NCBI RefSeq assembly: GCF_007279655.1 | Contig: NZ_QKWN01000004.1 | Location: 62,001 to 126,000, forward strand | Reading direction: 5' to 3' | From: Robertkochia solimangrovi | Lineage (GTDB): Bacteria > Bacteroidota > Bacteroidia > Flavobacteriales > Flavobacteriaceae | Length of the DNA stretch: 64,000 nt | Shown here: positions 63,974 to 64,000 of the stretch, piece by piece | Layout: each line of letters starts with the position of its first letter | Position numbering within the stretch: position 1 is the stretch's first letter | Notes under the pieces: model-generated | What the model saw: the letters and a program-made list of their open reading frames with translations, nothing else | The model's database searches: none | What the model was told of the DNA's origin: nothing | Made by a program: the position numbers and the translations under genes

Positions 63974-64000
63974 GCCGCCTGATTTCTCAGGCGGCTTTTT
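63974..64000 (+). terminator. rho-independent terminator of the galactan operon
   Basis: GCCGCCTGA and TCAGGCGGC form a perfect 9-bp stem with loop TTTC, followed by TTTTT at the window edge, 26 bp past the GH2 stop. Confidence 0.9.

Noticed and set aside
63970-63979. GCGGCCGC, a NotI site near the window edge, suggesting a cloning artefact
   Set aside because: It is part of the GC-rich stem of a normal rho-independent terminator after the GH2 gene.

Overview
The window is a gene-dense bacterial chromosome segment of roughly 40% G+C. It almost certainly comes from a member of the Flavobacteriaceae (Bacteroidota). Markers for this are gldJ and porV (gliding and type IX secretion), three SusC/SusD-type components with HTCS and AraC regulation, PafA-type alkaline phosphatase, DUF5723 and DUF4136 proteins, pdhA next to pdhC without pdhB, and -7 boxes of the Bacteroidota form TAnnTTTG. 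Most genes lack a Shine-Dalgarno sequence. I saw no tRNA, rRNA, CRISPR array, insertion sequence, prophage or plasmid function.

Layout. Positions 1-12000 lie mostly on the minus strand: a peptidoglycan-recycling ligase (mpl-like), radC, a deacetylase-like protein, a YjjG-type nucleotidase, a lipoprotein and a DUF5723 barrel; then an S9 peptidase, a DUF4136 lipoprotein, obg, and a gene fusing hypoxanthine phosphoribosyltransferase to adenylate kinase. Positions 12100-24050 hold purK-purE, an M3 oligopeptidase, a rhodanese, an ECF sigma factor with a tiny HxxxCxxC protein, a UbiA-like membrane protein, gcvP, and a KASIII-like/methyltransferase/GT2 trio. Positions 24050-39210 hold pafA, mlaE-mlaF, a DUF389 protein, a SprT-like protein, an SDR, an M28 peptidase, pdhC-pdhA, cdd, porV divergent from gldJ, and murF.

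Positions 39500-63950 form a nutrient-uptake region. An orphan SusC/SusD pair lies downstream of a membrane-embedded AraC-type regulator. Next come galT-galK, divergent from a NrtR-type pseudo-Nudix regulator, with a near-perfect palindromic operator between them. Last is a complete galactan utilisation locus: HTCS sensor/regulator, SusC, SusD, a SusE-like glycan-binding lipoprotein, GH53 endo-galactanase and GH2 beta-galactosidase, closed by a strong terminator at the window edge. The logic is coherent. The HTCS senses galacto-oligosaccharide in the periplasm and induces the Sus proteins. GH53 cuts beta-1,4-galactan at the surface, SusCD imports oligosaccharides, GH2 releases galactose, and GalK-GalT feed the Leloir pathway under the pseudo-Nudix regulator.

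No wholly new system is evident. The most useful leads are the HPRT-adenylate kinase fusion, the predicted operators for three sugar/uptake regulators, the absence of porU from the porV-gldJ locus, the sigma factor/small zinc-binding protein pair, and two intergenic segments bounded by inverted repeats at convergent gene ends.
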